A DNA stretch of 64,000 nucleotides, taken from NCBI GenBank assembly GCA_965232255.1, contig OZ246962.1, forward strand, positions 310,001 through 374,000. The letters are read 5' to 3'. This DNA comes from Endozoicomonas sp965232255 (GTDB lineage: Bacteria; Pseudomonadota; Gammaproteobacteria; Pseudomonadales; Endozoicomonadaceae). A program made the position numbers and the translations under genes. Shown here one piece after another: positions 25,944 through 34,064 of the stretch; position 1 is the first letter of the stretch; every line of letters starts with the position of its first letter. The notes under the pieces are model-generated. The model had not been told where the DNA came from and did no database searches. It saw nothing but the letters and a program-made list of their open reading frames with translations.

Positions 25944-27756
25944 TTTGATTGCCCAGTGCCATCATTTTAAATTGACTATTTCTATCAACTAATGAATCGT
26001 AGGTTCCTTCATCGACAATGCTACCACTATCAAATAAGTAGATACGATCACATTGCTTCAACGTGTTCAGTCTATGGGCAATCATAATAATTGTTTTCTT
26101 TTTACCCATCTTCATTATTGAACTCATGATTTTTTTTTCAGTAATACCATCTAACGCACTAGTTGCCTCATCAAAAAACAAAACATCTGCATCATGATAT
26201 AATGCCCTAGCAATACCTAATCTTTGCTTTTGCCCTCCTGATATTTGGGCGCCACTTTCACCTACATGAGATAATAAACCGTTCGGTAAAGAGTGAACCC
26301 ATGAAGTAAGCTGAACATCATTTATTACATTATTTATTTTATCCCAATCAATATCTTCCTCAGGAATGCCGAATGCAATATTTTCAGCTAGCGTCCCATC
26401 CTTCAAGAAAACATTTTGCGAAACATAACCAATTGTTCTTTGCCAATTTCTAACAGTACTTTGGGAAAGAGAAACACCACCGACAGTGACTTGGCCGGAG
26501 GCCGCCGAAATCACACCTAATAACAAATCAAACAGTGTCGATTTACCAGAACCAGAGTTTCCCGCAATACCGACAAAACTATTTTTACCTATCTTCATCG
26601 ATATCCCATTCAAGACATTAGCTTCTTTTCCAGGATACTTAAATGTGACATTAGACAATACGATATCACCACCGATATTCATATTATTTGATGTTCCGGA
26701 AGCAATTGGTGCTTTTTCTTTTTTATTGGCTCGGGCATCATACATATCATCTCTTATTGCAATAAAAGCCGAATAATTTCCCCTGATTTGGGCAGAACCA
26801 CTGTATATCTGCTGAAACGATGGTAATAACTTAAAAATTGCGATAGCAAAAACAGAGAGTGATGGCAAAGCAGTTGTGATGTTACCACCACCGAAATAAA
26901 ACGACAGTAATACTCCACTGATCATCCCTCCAAAAACAATCAGCTCCACTAGATATCTTGGGGCGTTATAAAGAGCATTACTCGAGCCGTATGCTTTAGA
27001 AAACGTATTACCCGTTTCATTAAACTCATCTATGAACAGCTTATGACAACCTAAAATATTTATTTCCTTCACGGCAGAAAAGCTTTCATTCATCATTCTG
27101 AATCTTTTTTTGGATGCTTCCGTGAGCATATTTCCATTTTGAGCAAGTCTATCTCTGACAAAATAAAACAGTAGATAATAACATATAAAAATAATCAACA
27201 ATCCTGTTATTGAAACAATAACATTATAAAAAAAAAGAAATCCTGAAATTAATACTACAGAGATAATGCGCGCATTAATCTGAACTAGTGGCTGAAATAT
27301 ATTGTCGGTTACTCTACTCACCTCTGTCGCAATCTGTTTAATAAGAACTGAACTATTCGTAGTCGCATGATAGAGGTAGTCTTTATGCAAATAGTATGAG
27401 TACAGAGCATCACTAAATTCAGCACCAACTTCTGCTGCAAATATTGATAACTTTCGAATACTAAGAATATTTAGCACTGTTGAAATTATGAGCAACAAAA
27501 CAATAGCACTACCCACAAACGTAAGAAATTCAAAATGGTTACTAGTACCCATCATTTCAGATAAATACTGAATTATTGATATCTCATTCATCACATCCGT
27601 ATTGACAACCAATGCAACAAAAGGGCCAATCACAGTAATACTAAACAGTTCTGCCAATGCTGATATCACGACTAATGCTTGTAGCCAATATAATCTCTTC
27701 CTTTGCTCAGTCGTCATCAATGCAAGGAGACTTTTAATTAACTGAATAACTTTCAT
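25936..27756 (-). CDS. ABC-type lipid-linked oligosaccharide flippase (PglK-like)
   Basis: 606 residues: an N-terminal six-helix exporter membrane domain (about 1-330) fused to an ATPase domain. Walker A is GNSGSGKST, the signature is SGGQKQRLGIARAL and Walker B is VLFFDEATSALD, followed by the switch His in IMIAHRL. The size and N-terminal half resemble PglK/WlaB, which flips undecaprenyl-diphosphate-linked glycans across the inner membrane. No Wzx is found in the locus, so this is the likely flippase. A lipid A or drug exporter of the MsbA type is the alternative. Confidence 0.82.
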   Translation of the reverse strand: MKVIQLIKSLLALMTTEQRKRLYWLQALVVISALAELFSITVIGPFVALVVNTDVMNEISIIQYLSEMMGTSNHFEFLTFVGSAIVLLLIISTVLNILSIRKLSIFAAEVGAEFSDALYSYYLHKDYLYHATTNSSVLIKQIATEVSRVTDNIFQPLVQINARIISVVLISGFLFFYNVIVSITGLLIIFICYYLLFYFVRDRLAQNGNMLTEASKKRFRMMNESFSAVKEINILGCHKLFIDEFNETGNTFSKAYGSSNALYNAPRYLVELIVFGGMISGVLLSFYFGGGNITTALPSLSVFAIAIFKLLPSFQQIYSGSAQIRGNYSAFIAIRDDMYDARANKKEKAPIASGTSNNMNIGGDIVLSNVTFKYPGKEANVLNGISMKIGKNSFVGIAGNSGSGKSTLFDLLLGVISAASGQVTVGGVSLSQSTVRNWQRTIGYVSQNVFLKDGTLAENIAFGIPEEDIDWDKINNVINDVQLTSWVHSLPNGLLSHVGESGAQISGGQKQRLGIARALYHDADVLFFDEATSALDGITEKKIMSSIMKMGKKKTIIMIAHRLNTLKQCDRIYLFDSGSIVDEGTYDSLVDRNSQFKMMALGNQNG

Positions 27757-27833
27757 TCATACGATCAACTATTTTCGAGCACACAATTATGATAATTCAT
27801 ATCAGGTAAAATATAGGCTGAGCCACTACTCAA

Positions 27834-28952
27834 CTAATTTTTATATGTATTACATGCCTTGATAACCTGACCCACCTCATCATCACTCATAACCGGACTT
27901 ATGGGTAAACTTAGTACGCTATCATGCATTGCTTCTGTAACCGGCAAAGAAATCTCTGACCAATGCAAATATGCTTGTTGTTTATGCGGAGCAATTGGAT
28001 AGTGAATAAGTGATGCTATTCCATGTTTCTGCAAATGTTGCTGTAACTGGAGACGGTCATCGCATTGCACCACATAGAGATGGAAAACATGATCTTGAAT
28101 ATTATCCATTGTCCTAGTGTTTTCTAATGGCAAACGAATCAACGAATTGGTAATGCCATGGGTATAAGAAAAAGCAATTGATTGTCGTCGCTTGGTTTCA
28201 CCATCCAAATACTTTAGTTTCACGCGAAGCATGGCTGCCTGTATTTCATCAAGACGACTATTCACACCTCGATAGAGATTCTTATATTTCTCGTGAGAAC
28301 CATAATTTCTCAACGCTTTGATGGTATTAGCCAACTCCGCATCAGAAGTCGTGATGGCTCCGGCGTCTCCCAAAGCACCTAAATTCTTGCCAGGATAAAA
28401 ACTGTAACCGGCGGCATCCCCCAAACTTCCAACTTTTTTACCTTTATAAAGGGCACCATGAGCCTGGGCACAATCTTCTATTACCTTTAGATTGTGTTTT
28501 TTAGCAATAGCATTGATCTCATCCATACCAGTCACCTGACCATAAAGATGAACAGTCATAATGGCTTTGGTTTTTTCCGTAATATGCTGTTCAATCAGTG
28601 CTGGATTCAGATTATAAGTTTGGGTATCGGGTTCCACCAGGACCGGATTAAGACCATTTTCGGATATTGCCAAGATAGAAGCAATATAGGTATTCGCCGG
28701 TACAATAATTTCATCACCCTCAGTTAAGAATCCAAGCTCTTTGTAAGCTCGAAGAATAAGAATCAGAGCGTCCAAACCATTGGCAACACCAAGGCAATAC
28801 TCAGTCTGGCAATATTGAGCGAACTCTTTTTCAAATTGTTCTACTTCATTACCAAGAATATACCAGCCTGAGTCGATCACACGACTAGCAGATTCAATAA
28901 GCTCTTCTCGGTATTTAGCATTAATACTTTTTAAATCTAGAAATGAGATCAT
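27834..28952 (-). CDS. fdtB: dTDP-3-keto-6-deoxyhexose aminotransferase (FdtB/QdtB-like)
   Basis: 372 residues from the ATG at 28952. DegT/DnrJ/EryC1 PLP-dependent sugar aminotransferase. The PLP Lys lies in FYPGKNLGALGDAGAI, and other family motifs are EIIVPANTYIAS, VIEDCAQAHGA and the C-terminal SLIHYPIAPHKQQAY. It installs the 3-amino group on dTDP-3-keto-6-deoxyhexose. An upstream in-frame ATG (28970) would add six residues; the internal start gives the usual MISFLDLK opening. It belongs to the rmlB-rmlA-fdtA-fdtC-fdtB block. D-Fuc3NAc and D-Qui3NAc pathways cannot be separated by eye. Confidence 0.88.
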   Translation of the reverse strand: MISFLDLKSINAKYREELIESASRVIDSGWYILGNEVEQFEKEFAQYCQTEYCLGVANGLDALILILRAYKELGFLTEGDEIIVPANTYIASILAISENGLNPVLVEPDTQTYNLNPALIEQHITEKTKAIMTVHLYGQVTGMDEINAIAKKHNLKVIEDCAQAHGALYKGKKVGSLGDAAGYSFYPGKNLGALGDAGAITTSDAELANTIKALRNYGSHEKYKNLYRGVNSRLDEIQAAMLRVKLKYLDGETKRRQSIAFSYTHGITNSLIRLPLENTRTMDNIQDHVFHLYVVQCDDRLQLQQHLQKHGIASLIHYPIAPHKQQAYLHWSEISLPVTEAMHDSVLSLPISPVMSDDEVGQVIKACNTYKN

Positions 28953-29054
28953 GGTGACGTCTAAAAACATTTTTCGGAACTACGGGATTCACAAAGAAAA
29001 ATATAAAACCCAAGCAAAACCGATATCATCTATTAACTTTAGTTCCAAACAAAA

Positions 29055-29498
29055 TCAACAGGCCGGATTGCCGTAAACCGTTGCACCTGGAGCTACGTCT
29101 TTAGTAACGACTGCACCTGCACCAACCAAAGCGCCTGCACCAATGGTTATGCCCGGCAAGATGGTTGCGTTACCTCCAATAGAGGCACCTTTACATACAC
29201 GCGTTTTCAGAAACCTTTCTGGGTATTGTTTGGAACGAGGAGCTTTATCGTTGGTAAAGGTGACATTTGGCCCAATAAAAACATCATCTTCAATCGTGAT
29301 GCCATCCCAGACCTGAACGCCACTTTTAATTGTCACGTTATGACCAATCACCACATCGTTTTCAATGAGACAATGGGAACAAATATTAACGTTATTACCG
29401 ACCACAGCGCCAGGTAACAGGACACAAAATTGCCACACCCGAGTACCATCACCGATATTTTTTGACTGGACATCACTTAGTGGATGGATAAACATCAT
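29055..29498 (-). CDS. fdtC: Hexapeptide-repeat acetyltransferase (FdtC/QdtC-like)
   Basis: 147 residues made almost wholly of left-handed beta-helix hexapeptide repeats (for example IGDGTRVWQFCVLLPGAVVG, IKSGVQVWDGITIEDDVFIG, IGAGALVGAGAVVTKDVAPG). It ends GNPAC with a very short tail. In this pathway it N-acetylates the 3-amino-3,6-dideoxyhexose using acetyl-CoA. The start overlaps fdtA by 4 bases, giving coupled translation. Confidence 0.85.
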   Translation of the reverse strand: MMFIHPLSDVQSKNIGDGTRVWQFCVLLPGAVVGNNVNICSHCLIENDVVIGHNVTIKSGVQVWDGITIEDDVFIGPNVTFTNDKAPRSKQYPERFLKTRVCKGASIGGNATILPGITIGAGALVGAGAVVTKDVAPGATVYGNPAC

Positions 29499-29893
29499 CT
29501 TACTGCCTGAATAAATTCGTCGTAATCACGAATATAATCTGCCTCATCATATAACTCACTGGCCAATACTATCAGTACACAGTCTTCGGTGAAGTCATAT
29601 ATTTCCCGCCAGACCTTGTTGCCAATATGAATGCCAGTGGTCGGTGAATCTAACCGACAATGCACTTTTTCCTCACCGTTATCCAGCAAAAACGAACAGG
29701 CCCCTTTCACACAGACCGCAACCTGCTCCAAGTTCCTGTGAGCATGATATCCTCGACGAACGTTTTCAGGAGTGCCGAAAATATAATAGACTCGTTTAAT
29801 TTCAAAAGGGATATTCAGGTTCTGTTCTAACGCAACTAAACCACCACGACCATCAGTGATCTGATTAAAATAAATGTATTCTGGTTCCATCAA
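29495..29893 (-). CDS. fdtA: dTDP-4-keto-6-deoxyglucose 3,4-ketoisomerase (FdtA/QdtA-like)
   Basis: 132-residue single-domain cupin. The characteristic RGYHAHRNLEQVAVCVKGA segment (about residues 48-66) carries the His residues of the family's active site. It moves the keto group from C4 to C3 of dTDP-4-keto-6-deoxyglucose, committing the RmlAB intermediate to a 3-amino sugar rather than to rhamnose. Absence of rmlC and rmlD here agrees with this. FdtA (galacto product) and QdtA (gluco product) differ by few residues, so stereochemistry is unresolved. Confidence 0.87.
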   Translation of the reverse strand: MMEPEYIYFNQITDGRGGLVALEQNLNIPFEIKRVYYIFGTPENVRRGYHAHRNLEQVAVCVKGACSFLLDNGEEKVHCRLDSPTTGIHIGNKVWREIYDFTEDCVLIVLASELYDEADYIRDYDEFIQAVR

Positions 29894-29896
29894 TGT

Positions 29897-30772
29897 TTAC
29901 TGCTTTGCTTCAAACGCCAGTCTAAGTAGATATTGTCCATAGCTGGTTTTGCTTAATGCCTCACCCTTCTTGTTAAGGTCATTAATTCCCAACCACCGAT
30001 TGTTAAAGGCAATTTCCTCTAGGCAGGCTACCTTCATGCCCTGGCGCTGCTCAATCGTCTGAACAAATTGCCCAGCTTCCAGCAGTGCGTCATGAGTGCC
30101 AGTATCCAGCCAAGCAAAACCACGACCCAACAATTCCACATGCAGCTTGTTTTGTTCCAGATAGAGGCGGTTCAGGTCGGTGATTTCAAGCTCTCCCCGT
30201 TCTGAAGGCTGGACTTCCCTGACCAGATTGACAACATCATTGTCGTAGAAATAGAGACCTGTCACTGCACAATGTGACTTAGGTTTTGCTGGTTTTTCTT
30301 CAATGGAGGTAGCTTTACCCTGCTCATCAAAGGTGACTATCCCAAAACGCTCCGGATCTCCCACATGATAACCAAATACTGTAGCACCGTTTTCTCTGGC
30401 AGCAGCCTCCTGCAGTTTTGGGGTAAAACCTTGGCCATAAAAAATATTATCCCCCAACACCAGGGCAACCCGGTCATTACCAATATGGTTTCGGCCTATG
30501 GTAAAGGCCTGAGTTAAACCTTTCGGCTCCGGCTGTATGGCATAGCTAAGGTGAATGCCAAACTGAGCACCATCGCCCAATACATTATAAAAATGTATCT
30601 GGTCTTCTGGCGTGGTGATAATCAAAATATCTTGAATTCCCGCTAACATAAGCACGGACAACGGATAATAAATCATAGGTTTGTCGTATATTGGCAACAG
30701 CTGCTTGGAAACCCCGAGTGTGATCGGGTGCAAGCGAGTGCCACTGCCACCAGCAAGAATAATACCTTTCAT
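29897..30772 (-). CDS. rmlA: Glucose-1-phosphate thymidylyltransferase RmlA
   Basis: 291 residues. The nucleotidyltransferase signature is LAGGSGTRLHPITLGVSKQL, followed by YDKPMIYYPLSVLMLAGI and the metal-binding LVLGDNIFYG. It makes dTDP-glucose from glucose-1-phosphate and dTTP. It follows rmlB after 6 bases and precedes fdtA after 3 bases, a tight operon. It supplies the dTDP sugar block of the repeat unit. Confidence 0.96.
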   Translation of the reverse strand: MKGIILAGGSGTRLHPITLGVSKQLLPIYDKPMIYYPLSVLMLAGIQDILIITTPEDQIHFYNVLGDGAQFGIHLSYAIQPEPKGLTQAFTIGRNHIGNDRVALVLGDNIFYGQGFTPKLQEAAARENGATVFGYHVGDPERFGIVTFDEQGKATSIEEKPAKPKSHCAVTGLYFYDNDVVNLVREVQPSERGELEITDLNRLYLEQNKLHVELLGRGFAWLDTGTHDALLEAGQFVQTIEQRQGMKVACLEEIAFNNRWLGINDLNKKGEALSKTSYGQYLLRLAFEAKQ

Positions 30773-30778
30773 ACGTTG

Positions 30779-31846
30779 TTACCCTGCCACTCCCAATCGT
30801 TCCCGCTGATAACTTCCATCTTGAACTCGCTGCCACCATGAAGGATTGGCAAGATACCATTGTACCGTTTTGCGCAGGCCTGTTTCGAAGGACTCTTTAG
30901 GGGTCCAGCCTAACTCCCGGTCAATCTTGTTGGCATCAATAGCGTAACGGTAGTCGTGACCAGGGCGGTCGGTCACGTAGCTAACCAGATCACTGTAACA
31001 ACTGATTCCTTCGGGTTTATTGGGTGCCAGCTCTTCAAGCAGCCGACAAAGTGCATGGACAACATCAATATTGCGCTTCTCGTTGTGCCCACCGATGTTA
31101 TAGGTTTCACCTACCGTGCCCCGACTTACCACGATGTAAAGTGCTTGGGCATGGTCTTCTACATACAGCCAGTCACGAATTTGTTCACCCTTGCCATAGA
31201 CAGGTAATGGCTTGCCTTCCAGAGCGTTCAAAATCACCAGCGGAATCAGTTTTTCCGGGAAATGATAGGGACCATAATTGTTAGAGCAGTTAGTCAATAT
31301 CACAGGCAAACCATAGGTTCGATGCCATGCCCTCACCAAATGATCAGATCCTGCTTTGCTGGCCGAATAAGGCGAGCTAGGCGTATAAGGTGTGTCTTCG
31401 TGGAAAAGAGTATCCGTACCTTCAAGGTCTCCATAGACTTCATCTGTGGATACATGATGAAAACGAAAGGCATCCCTTTTTTCCGCATTTAAGCGTTTCC
31501 AATAATCCCGAGCTACTTCCAATAGTGTGCATGTGCCCACTACATTGGTCTGGATAAATTCCGCTGGGCCGTCAATAGAACGGTCTACATGGCTTTCTGC
31601 TGCCAGGTGCATAATCCAATCCGGCTGAAACCGGGCAAAAATAGCAGCCATCTTTGTTGCATCACAGATATCAGCCTGGACAAAGTGATAACGCGGATCA
31701 TCAGCAATAGTCACCAGTGATTCCAGGTTACCAGCGTAGGTCAACTTATCAACATTAATGACCGTATGTTCAGTTTCGTTAATTAAAAACCGTACCAAGG
31801 CAGAACCAATAAAGCCCGCGCCCCCAGTTACTAAAATAGTTTGCAT
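30779..31846 (-). CDS. rmlB: dTDP-glucose 4,6-dehydratase RmlB
   Basis: 355 residues, SDR family. Rossmann motif ILVTGGAGFIGSALVRFL; catalytic region FHHVSTDEVYGDLEG and YSASKAGSDHLVRAW (YxxxK), plus NCSNNYGPYHFPEKLIPL. It converts dTDP-glucose to dTDP-4-keto-6-deoxyglucose, used by the fdtA/B/C products downstream. It is the first gene of the polysaccharide operon as seen here. The toxin-antitoxin-like genes immediately upstream read in the same direction with only a 36-base gap. Confidence 0.96.
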   Translation of the reverse strand: MQTILVTGGAGFIGSALVRFLINETEHTVINVDKLTYAGNLESLVTIADDPRYHFVQADICDATKMAAIFARFQPDWIMHLAAESHVDRSIDGPAEFIQTNVVGTCTLLEVARDYWKRLNAEKRDAFRFHHVSTDEVYGDLEGTDTLFHEDTPYTPSSPYSASKAGSDHLVRAWHRTYGLPVILTNCSNNYGPYHFPEKLIPLVILNALEGKPLPVYGKGEQIRDWLYVEDHAQALYIVVSRGTVGETYNIGGHNEKRNIDVVHALCRLLEELAPNKPEGISCYSDLVSYVTDRPGHDYRYAIDANKIDRELGWTPKESFETGLRKTVQWYLANPSWWQRVQDGSYQRERLGVAG

Positions 31847-31882
31847 TATTGCTAATTCCTGATTACCACGGCCACGGAAAAA

Positions 31883-32097
31883 TCATGTAGGTCCTTCCCC
31901 TGTGAGTACTTCAGACAGATATTGATATTGAGTGCTTATGACTGCCATTTTTTGCGTTGGTATGGTCTGGCAGCGATCCAGCGACCATTTTAGCAACGCT
32001 TCCATCTGTGCCATGGCCAACAACTGTTGTTCCAACAAAAGAATTCTGTCGTTATTTTTTTTCCTGTCTGTTGCTTTTTGTCTGACTCGTGACTCAT
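31883..32097 (-). pseudogene. Small MNT-partner gene interrupted at an A8 tract (or programmed -1 frameshift)
   Basis: An ATG at 32097 overlaps the TGA of the nucleotidyltransferase gene (ATGA), the classic coupled arrangement. That frame reads MSHESDKKQQTGKK and then meets a run of eight A residues (coding strand, 32055-32062), after which it soon closes. The -1 frame continues as NNDRILLLEQQLLAMAQMEA and on to VLTGEGPT, ending at 31883. Joined, the product would be about 70 residues, helical and slightly basic. One extra A in the tract would restore a single frame. It may be a frameshift mutation, a slippage-regulated gene or a sequencing error. I do not recognise the family. Confidence 0.55.
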
Positions 32098-32375
32098 AGT
32101 CGGACTCCCTCTGCCAGCGCGATACGGATGAATGGCTCAGTATCGTCAGCAGCAATCACCAAGTCAATTTTCTGCTCTCCGATAAGGTCGTACAATGCCA
32201 ACCGTATACTTGCCCTGTCTTGCAAACCTATTTTTTGGGAAAGGATAAGCAGATCAATATCACCTCCTTTTGCCTGATCATTAACTCTTGAGCCAAACAA
32301 CCATACTTGCGCCTCAGGATCTGCCTGATAAATCACCTTTCTAATAGCATTTTGCTCTTCAATAGTGAGTCTCAA
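32094..32375 (-). CDS. MNT-domain minimal nucleotidyltransferase (intact)
   Basis: 93 residues, the minimal nucleotidyltransferase (MNT) fold of MntA-type antitoxins. The catalytic motif GSRVNDQAKGGDIDLLI (G28, S29, D39, D41) is complete, with a further acidic residue in EQKIDLVIA. MNT proteins of this kind AMPylate a partner, usually a HEPN toxin, and neutralise it. Its immediate downstream partner is the short frameshifted gene at 31883-32097 rather than a normal HEPN protein. It is paralogous in layout to the defective MNT gene at 33272-33568. Confidence 0.85.
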   Translation of the reverse strand: MRLTIEEQNAIRKVIYQADPEAQVWLFGSRVNDQAKGGDIDLLILSQKIGLQDRASIRLALYDLIGEQKIDLVIAADDTEPFIRIALAEGVRL

Positions 32376-32496
32376 TGATATTTAACCTGATTTAGAAGCA
32401 CTGTAGATAGTCGGTGCAGGTCTTTATTTTGTATAGCAGCCTTTTTCTGCTTACATCTCAAACCTGCTCTAAAGGTTTTGATATTTTTTGCGTGAC

Positions 32497-33234
32497 TCAG
32501 CTCAACAACTCAAGATAACGATCTAGCATAACCGTCTGCAATTGGCTGCCCATATCGATAATGTCATCGTAGTTCTGCTTTGCACAGGCCTGCTCAAGCG
32601 CATCGTAATAAGCCAGACGATTCTCCTTGTGGAAAACCACGGGAAGATAACCACTACCCATCAAGTCAAAATTCATCAACAGTCGTGCAGTTCTGCCATT
32701 ACCATCAATAAACGGGTGAATACCGGCAAAGCTGGCATGCAAAATAGCCGCCCGTTCAATAGGATGAAGAGCTTGCTGTTGATACCACTGCACTAAATCT
32801 GCCATTTGTTGATCAAGATGATAGTAGTCAGGTGGCGTATGACTAGCGCCGGCAATCAGTACGTTCTCCCGGCGGTAACGTCCGGCATTGTCGTTATCTA
32901 TATTCTTTAGTACCAACTGATGGACGCTTTTTACCAGTCGTTCGCTGAACGGTTCATCTCTGGCAACGACAGACTCAACCCAGGCAATGGCTTCCCGGTG
33001 ATTAATGGCCTCGAAGTGCTCGCGCAGCGTTTTGCCGCCAACGGTAATCCCCTCGAAAACAACCTTGGTTTCGTTCAGCGTCAGCGTATTACCTTCAATG
33101 GCATTAGAATGATAAGTCCACTCCAAAACGAGGGCTTCGTGCAGGGTACGGACCGTGGTCGGTGGCAATGGCCTCAGGTCATCAAGTTGCTGTTTGCGCC
33201 GGTCAACATCGTCAAAGCGTTTGGTATTTATCAT
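32497..33234 (-). CDS. Fic-family AMP-transferase, class II
   Basis: 245 residues. The catalytic motif HPFIDGNGRTAR is at residues 173-184 and complete. The autoinhibitory motif SNAIEGN (S/TxxxE(G/N) class) lies N-terminal at 43-49, so this is a class II Fic protein with its own inhibitory helix. Fic enzymes usually transfer AMP from ATP to Ser, Thr or Tyr of target proteins, and many are toxins. It sits between two MNT nucleotidyltransferase genes in the same orientation. AGGT lies about 10 bases before the ATG. Target unknown. Confidence 0.9.
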   Translation of the reverse strand: MINTKRFDDVDRRKQQLDDLRPLPPTTVRTLHEALVLEWTYHSNAIEGNTLTLNETKVVFEGITVGGKTLREHFEAINHREAIAWVESVVARDEPFSERLVKSVHQLVLKNIDNDNAGRYRRENVLIAGASHTPPDYYHLDQQMADLVQWYQQQALHPIERAAILHASFAGIHPFIDGNGRTARLLMNFDLMGSGYLPVVFHKENRLAYYDALEQACAKQNYDDIIDMGSQLQTVMLDRYLELLS

Positions 33235-33271
33235 TATGCAGACCTGTGGCTTGATTTGTATGTTCCGCTGG

Positions 33272-33568
33272 TCAATTTAACCGAATACCGGTAGCGCGCA
33301 CCAAATTGTGAATGGGCAGGTCATCGTGGTAAATGTCGTGAACAATCACATCCAGTTTCTGTTCTCTCCAGCGATCCTCAAAGGCCAGTCGAAAATTGAT
33401 TTTCTGCTCCAGCGGGTTATCAATGCCCGGTGCTTCTATCATCACACCGATATCCCCACCCCTGGCCTCGTCCCGAACTCTGGAGCCAAATAGCCACACC
33501 ACAGCATCGCTGGCAATGTGAGCCTTCAGCTCCACAAGACTAGCTGCCATTTCCTCAGAGATCCGCAC
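33272..33568 (-). CDS. MNT-domain nucleotidyltransferase with altered catalytic motif
   Basis: 98 residues from a GTG at 33568 with GGAGA upstream. Same fold as the MNT protein at 32094-32375, but the catalytic motif reads GSRVRDEARGGDIGVMI: the second acidic residue expected at position 41 is Gly (codon GGT, one transition from GAT). Loss of this Asp would be expected to abolish metal-dependent nucleotidyl transfer. Its start overlaps the end of the HEPN-like gene by 14 bases, the standard toxin-antitoxin coupling. It may be an inactive antitoxin or act by binding only. Confidence 0.8.
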   Translation of the reverse strand: MRISEEMAASLVELKAHIASDAVVWLFGSRVRDEARGGDIGVMIEAPGIDNPLEQKINFRLAFEDRWREQKLDVIVHDIYHDDLPIHNLVRATGIRLN

Positions 33569-34058
33569 GACGTATCTCCGTTAGGCCGACCCCTTGTCGA
33601 CCACAGTACAGGCATACCTGTTGCGCGATACCTAATATAACTGATGCCGCATACCAAGCCTGATTAATAGCTTCAACTCTTGTGGCTTCTGCTTCGGGAT
33701 AATCATAAGCAAAAGCGTTACAAATCTCACGAAATCGACGCCACTGGTCGACCGATGCAATAATGCCGCGCTTTTCCATACGGTTCAGCGCGTCAGCCAT
33801 GTTGATGGACTCTTCATCTTCCATCAACAGAATATTCTTGAAAACTTTACCTCCCAAACAATCCTGTAGATCGGTAAAACGCACTCTGAAAGCATCCAGC
33901 TTCTCAAGCAACAGGTCGTCCGCACGACAAAACTTTTCCAGCGTCAGGGGCATATCGCTTTTCAGGCGTTGCAGCGAAGCAGAAAGACGCTCAGCCGTCC
34001 GATGTGCCTGAAACCAGTTTTGTGCCAGTAGCTGCTGATATTGTTTATTTAAGGTCAT
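33555..34058 (-). CDS. HEPN-like protein with degenerate RNase motif
   Basis: 167 residues from the ATG at 34058; the frame also opens upstream to 34121. All-helical protein with the layout of HEPN toxins that pair with MNT antitoxins, including ALNRMEKRGIIASVDQWRRF before the motif. The expected motif R-N-x3-H (as in REIRNxxxHDYPE) reads REICNAFAYDYPE: Cys113 (TGT, one transition from CGT) replaces Arg, and Tyr118 (TAT, one transition from CAT) replaces His. RNase activity is therefore doubtful. The paired MNT gene overlaps it and is also altered. The family assignment is by motif and context. Confidence 0.7.
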   Translation of the reverse strand: MTLNKQYQQLLAQNWFQAHRTAERLSASLQRLKSDMPLTLEKFCRADDLLLEKLDAFRVRFTDLQDCLGGKVFKNILLMEDEESINMADALNRMEKRGIIASVDQWRRFREICNAFAYDYPEAEATRVEAINQAWYAASVILGIAQQVCLYCGRQGVGLTEIRRADL

Positions 34059-34064
34059 GTTACA

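Noticed and set aside
29897..31846. dTDP-rhamnose synthesis
   Set aside because: rmlA and rmlB are present but rmlC and rmlD are not; the downstream ketoisomerase, aminotransferase and acetyltransferase indicate a 3-acetamido sugar.
33285..33298. An ops/JUMPstart-like GGTAGCG sequence before the polysaccharide operon
   Set aside because: It is incomplete, on the wrong strand and inside the MNT gene.
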